The translations under genes and the position numbers were made by a program. A stretch of DNA of 64,000 nt from Pricia antarctica (GTDB lineage Bacteria; Bacteroidota; Bacteroidia; Flavobacteriales; Flavobacteriaceae): assembly GCF_900101815.1 (NCBI RefSeq), contig NZ_FNAO01000008.1:309232-373231 (forward strand). Direction: 5' to 3'. This document shows positions 63,838 to 64,000 of this stretch, piece by piece; the first letter of the stretch is position 1; every line of letters starts with the position of its first letter. The notes under the pieces are model-generated. The model made no database searches and was not told the DNA's origin. It saw only the letters and a program-made list of their open reading frames with translations.

Positions 63838-63872
63838 AAAAAAAGGTCCCGATCGTGAACGATCGGGACCTT
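63838..63872 (-). terminator. rRNA operon terminator
   Basis: Perfect 11-bp stem GGTCCCGATCG (63845-63855) with CGATCGGGACC (63860-63870) and loop of four, followed on the minus strand by TTTTTTT. It lies four bases beyond the 5S 3' end. Confidence 0.92.
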
Positions 63873-63875
63873 CGA

Positions 63876-63987
63876 GGTAAGGCGGCATCCTACTCTCCCA
63901 CCTTTCGGCAGTACCATCGGCGCTGGCGGGCTTAACTTCCCTGTTCGGAATGGAAAGGGGTGGGCCCCGCCGCCATGGCCACCTGGG
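63876..63987 (-). rRNA. rrf: 5S ribosomal RNA
   Basis: About 112 bases. The minus strand contains CCATTCCGAACAGGGAAGTT, GTTAAGCCCGCCAGCGCCGA and TGGGAGAGTAGG, hallmarks of 5S. Helix I pairs AGGTGGC near 63984 with GCCGCCT near 63878. 23S and 16S should lie beyond the right edge on the same strand. Ends are set by helix I and are accurate to a few bases. Confidence 0.93.
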
Positions 63988-64000
63988 TCTTCGGTCCGGG

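Overview
The window looks like a chromosomal segment of a marine gliding member of the Flavobacteriaceae (Bacteroidota). Evidence is the type IX secretion protein PorV, the gliding lipoprotein GldJ, a secreted protein with a C-terminal T9SS sorting domain, SusC-like and DUF5686/carboxypeptidase-regulatory proteins, TAnnTTTG-type promoter boxes without clear Shine-Dalgarno sequences, and an acidic linker in the pyruvate dehydrogenase E2. The genus cannot be fixed from the sequence alone.

Layout. 1-2028: a DUF5686 outer-surface protein (cut by the left edge) and pyruvate dehydrogenase E1 beta, both on the minus strand. 2195-6104: etfB-etfA, a strong terminator, a bifunctional nuclease and a NupC nucleoside transporter. 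6105-11109: an accessory patch with a secreted esterase, an ASCH protein whose 5' end seems frameshifted, an M28 peptidase, an AT-rich orphan gene and a structured intergenic element. 11110-18034: thyA and folA, with a DUF1080 protein, an ergothioneine pair (egtB, egtD), DUF427, a CBM48-like protein, a PLP enzyme and a 2TM protein between them. 18242-27863: housekeeping genes (DUF4202, murI, PafA-type phosphatase, mlaE-mlaF, DUF389, mannose-1-phosphate guanylyltransferase, SprT-like protease, SDR) with a broken HepT gene. 28137-36251: porV-cdd-pdhA-pdhC on the minus strand, divergent from gldJ-murF. porU, expected beside porV, is absent.

36259-49595: a segment bounded by two tRNA-Val genes (GAC and TAC anticodons). 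It holds an NHL-propeller protein, a modular T9SS cargo protein and a heavy-metal efflux operon: a His-rich protein, a CzcA-type RND pump fused to its own TolC-like outer-membrane channel, the adaptor, an MFS exporter, a lipoprotein, HupE/UreJ and a membrane-anchor protein. A gene remnant lies just inside the tRNA-Val(TAC) end. 49692-54590: folC, a TonB/TolA-like protein, ExbD, ExbB and the NhaD antiporter. 54964-62472: acyl-CoA dehydrogenase and gltB-gltD. 62620-64000: a methyltransferase, a broken SusC N-terminus, and the 5S rRNA end of an rRNA operon on the minus strand with its terminator.

How the genes work together. Three of the pyruvate dehydrogenase genes are present but split over 27 kb. 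ThyA, FolA and FolC cover folate-dependent thymidylate synthesis, with NupC and cytidine deaminase for nucleoside salvage. GltBD assimilates ammonium. EtfAB can take electrons from the acyl-CoA dehydrogenase. ExbBD/TonB and NhaD couple envelope transport and sodium homeostasis to ion gradients. Gene starts were moved from the longest frame where a signal peptide, a stop/start overlap or family length argued for it. All functional calls are by motif reading; no search was run.
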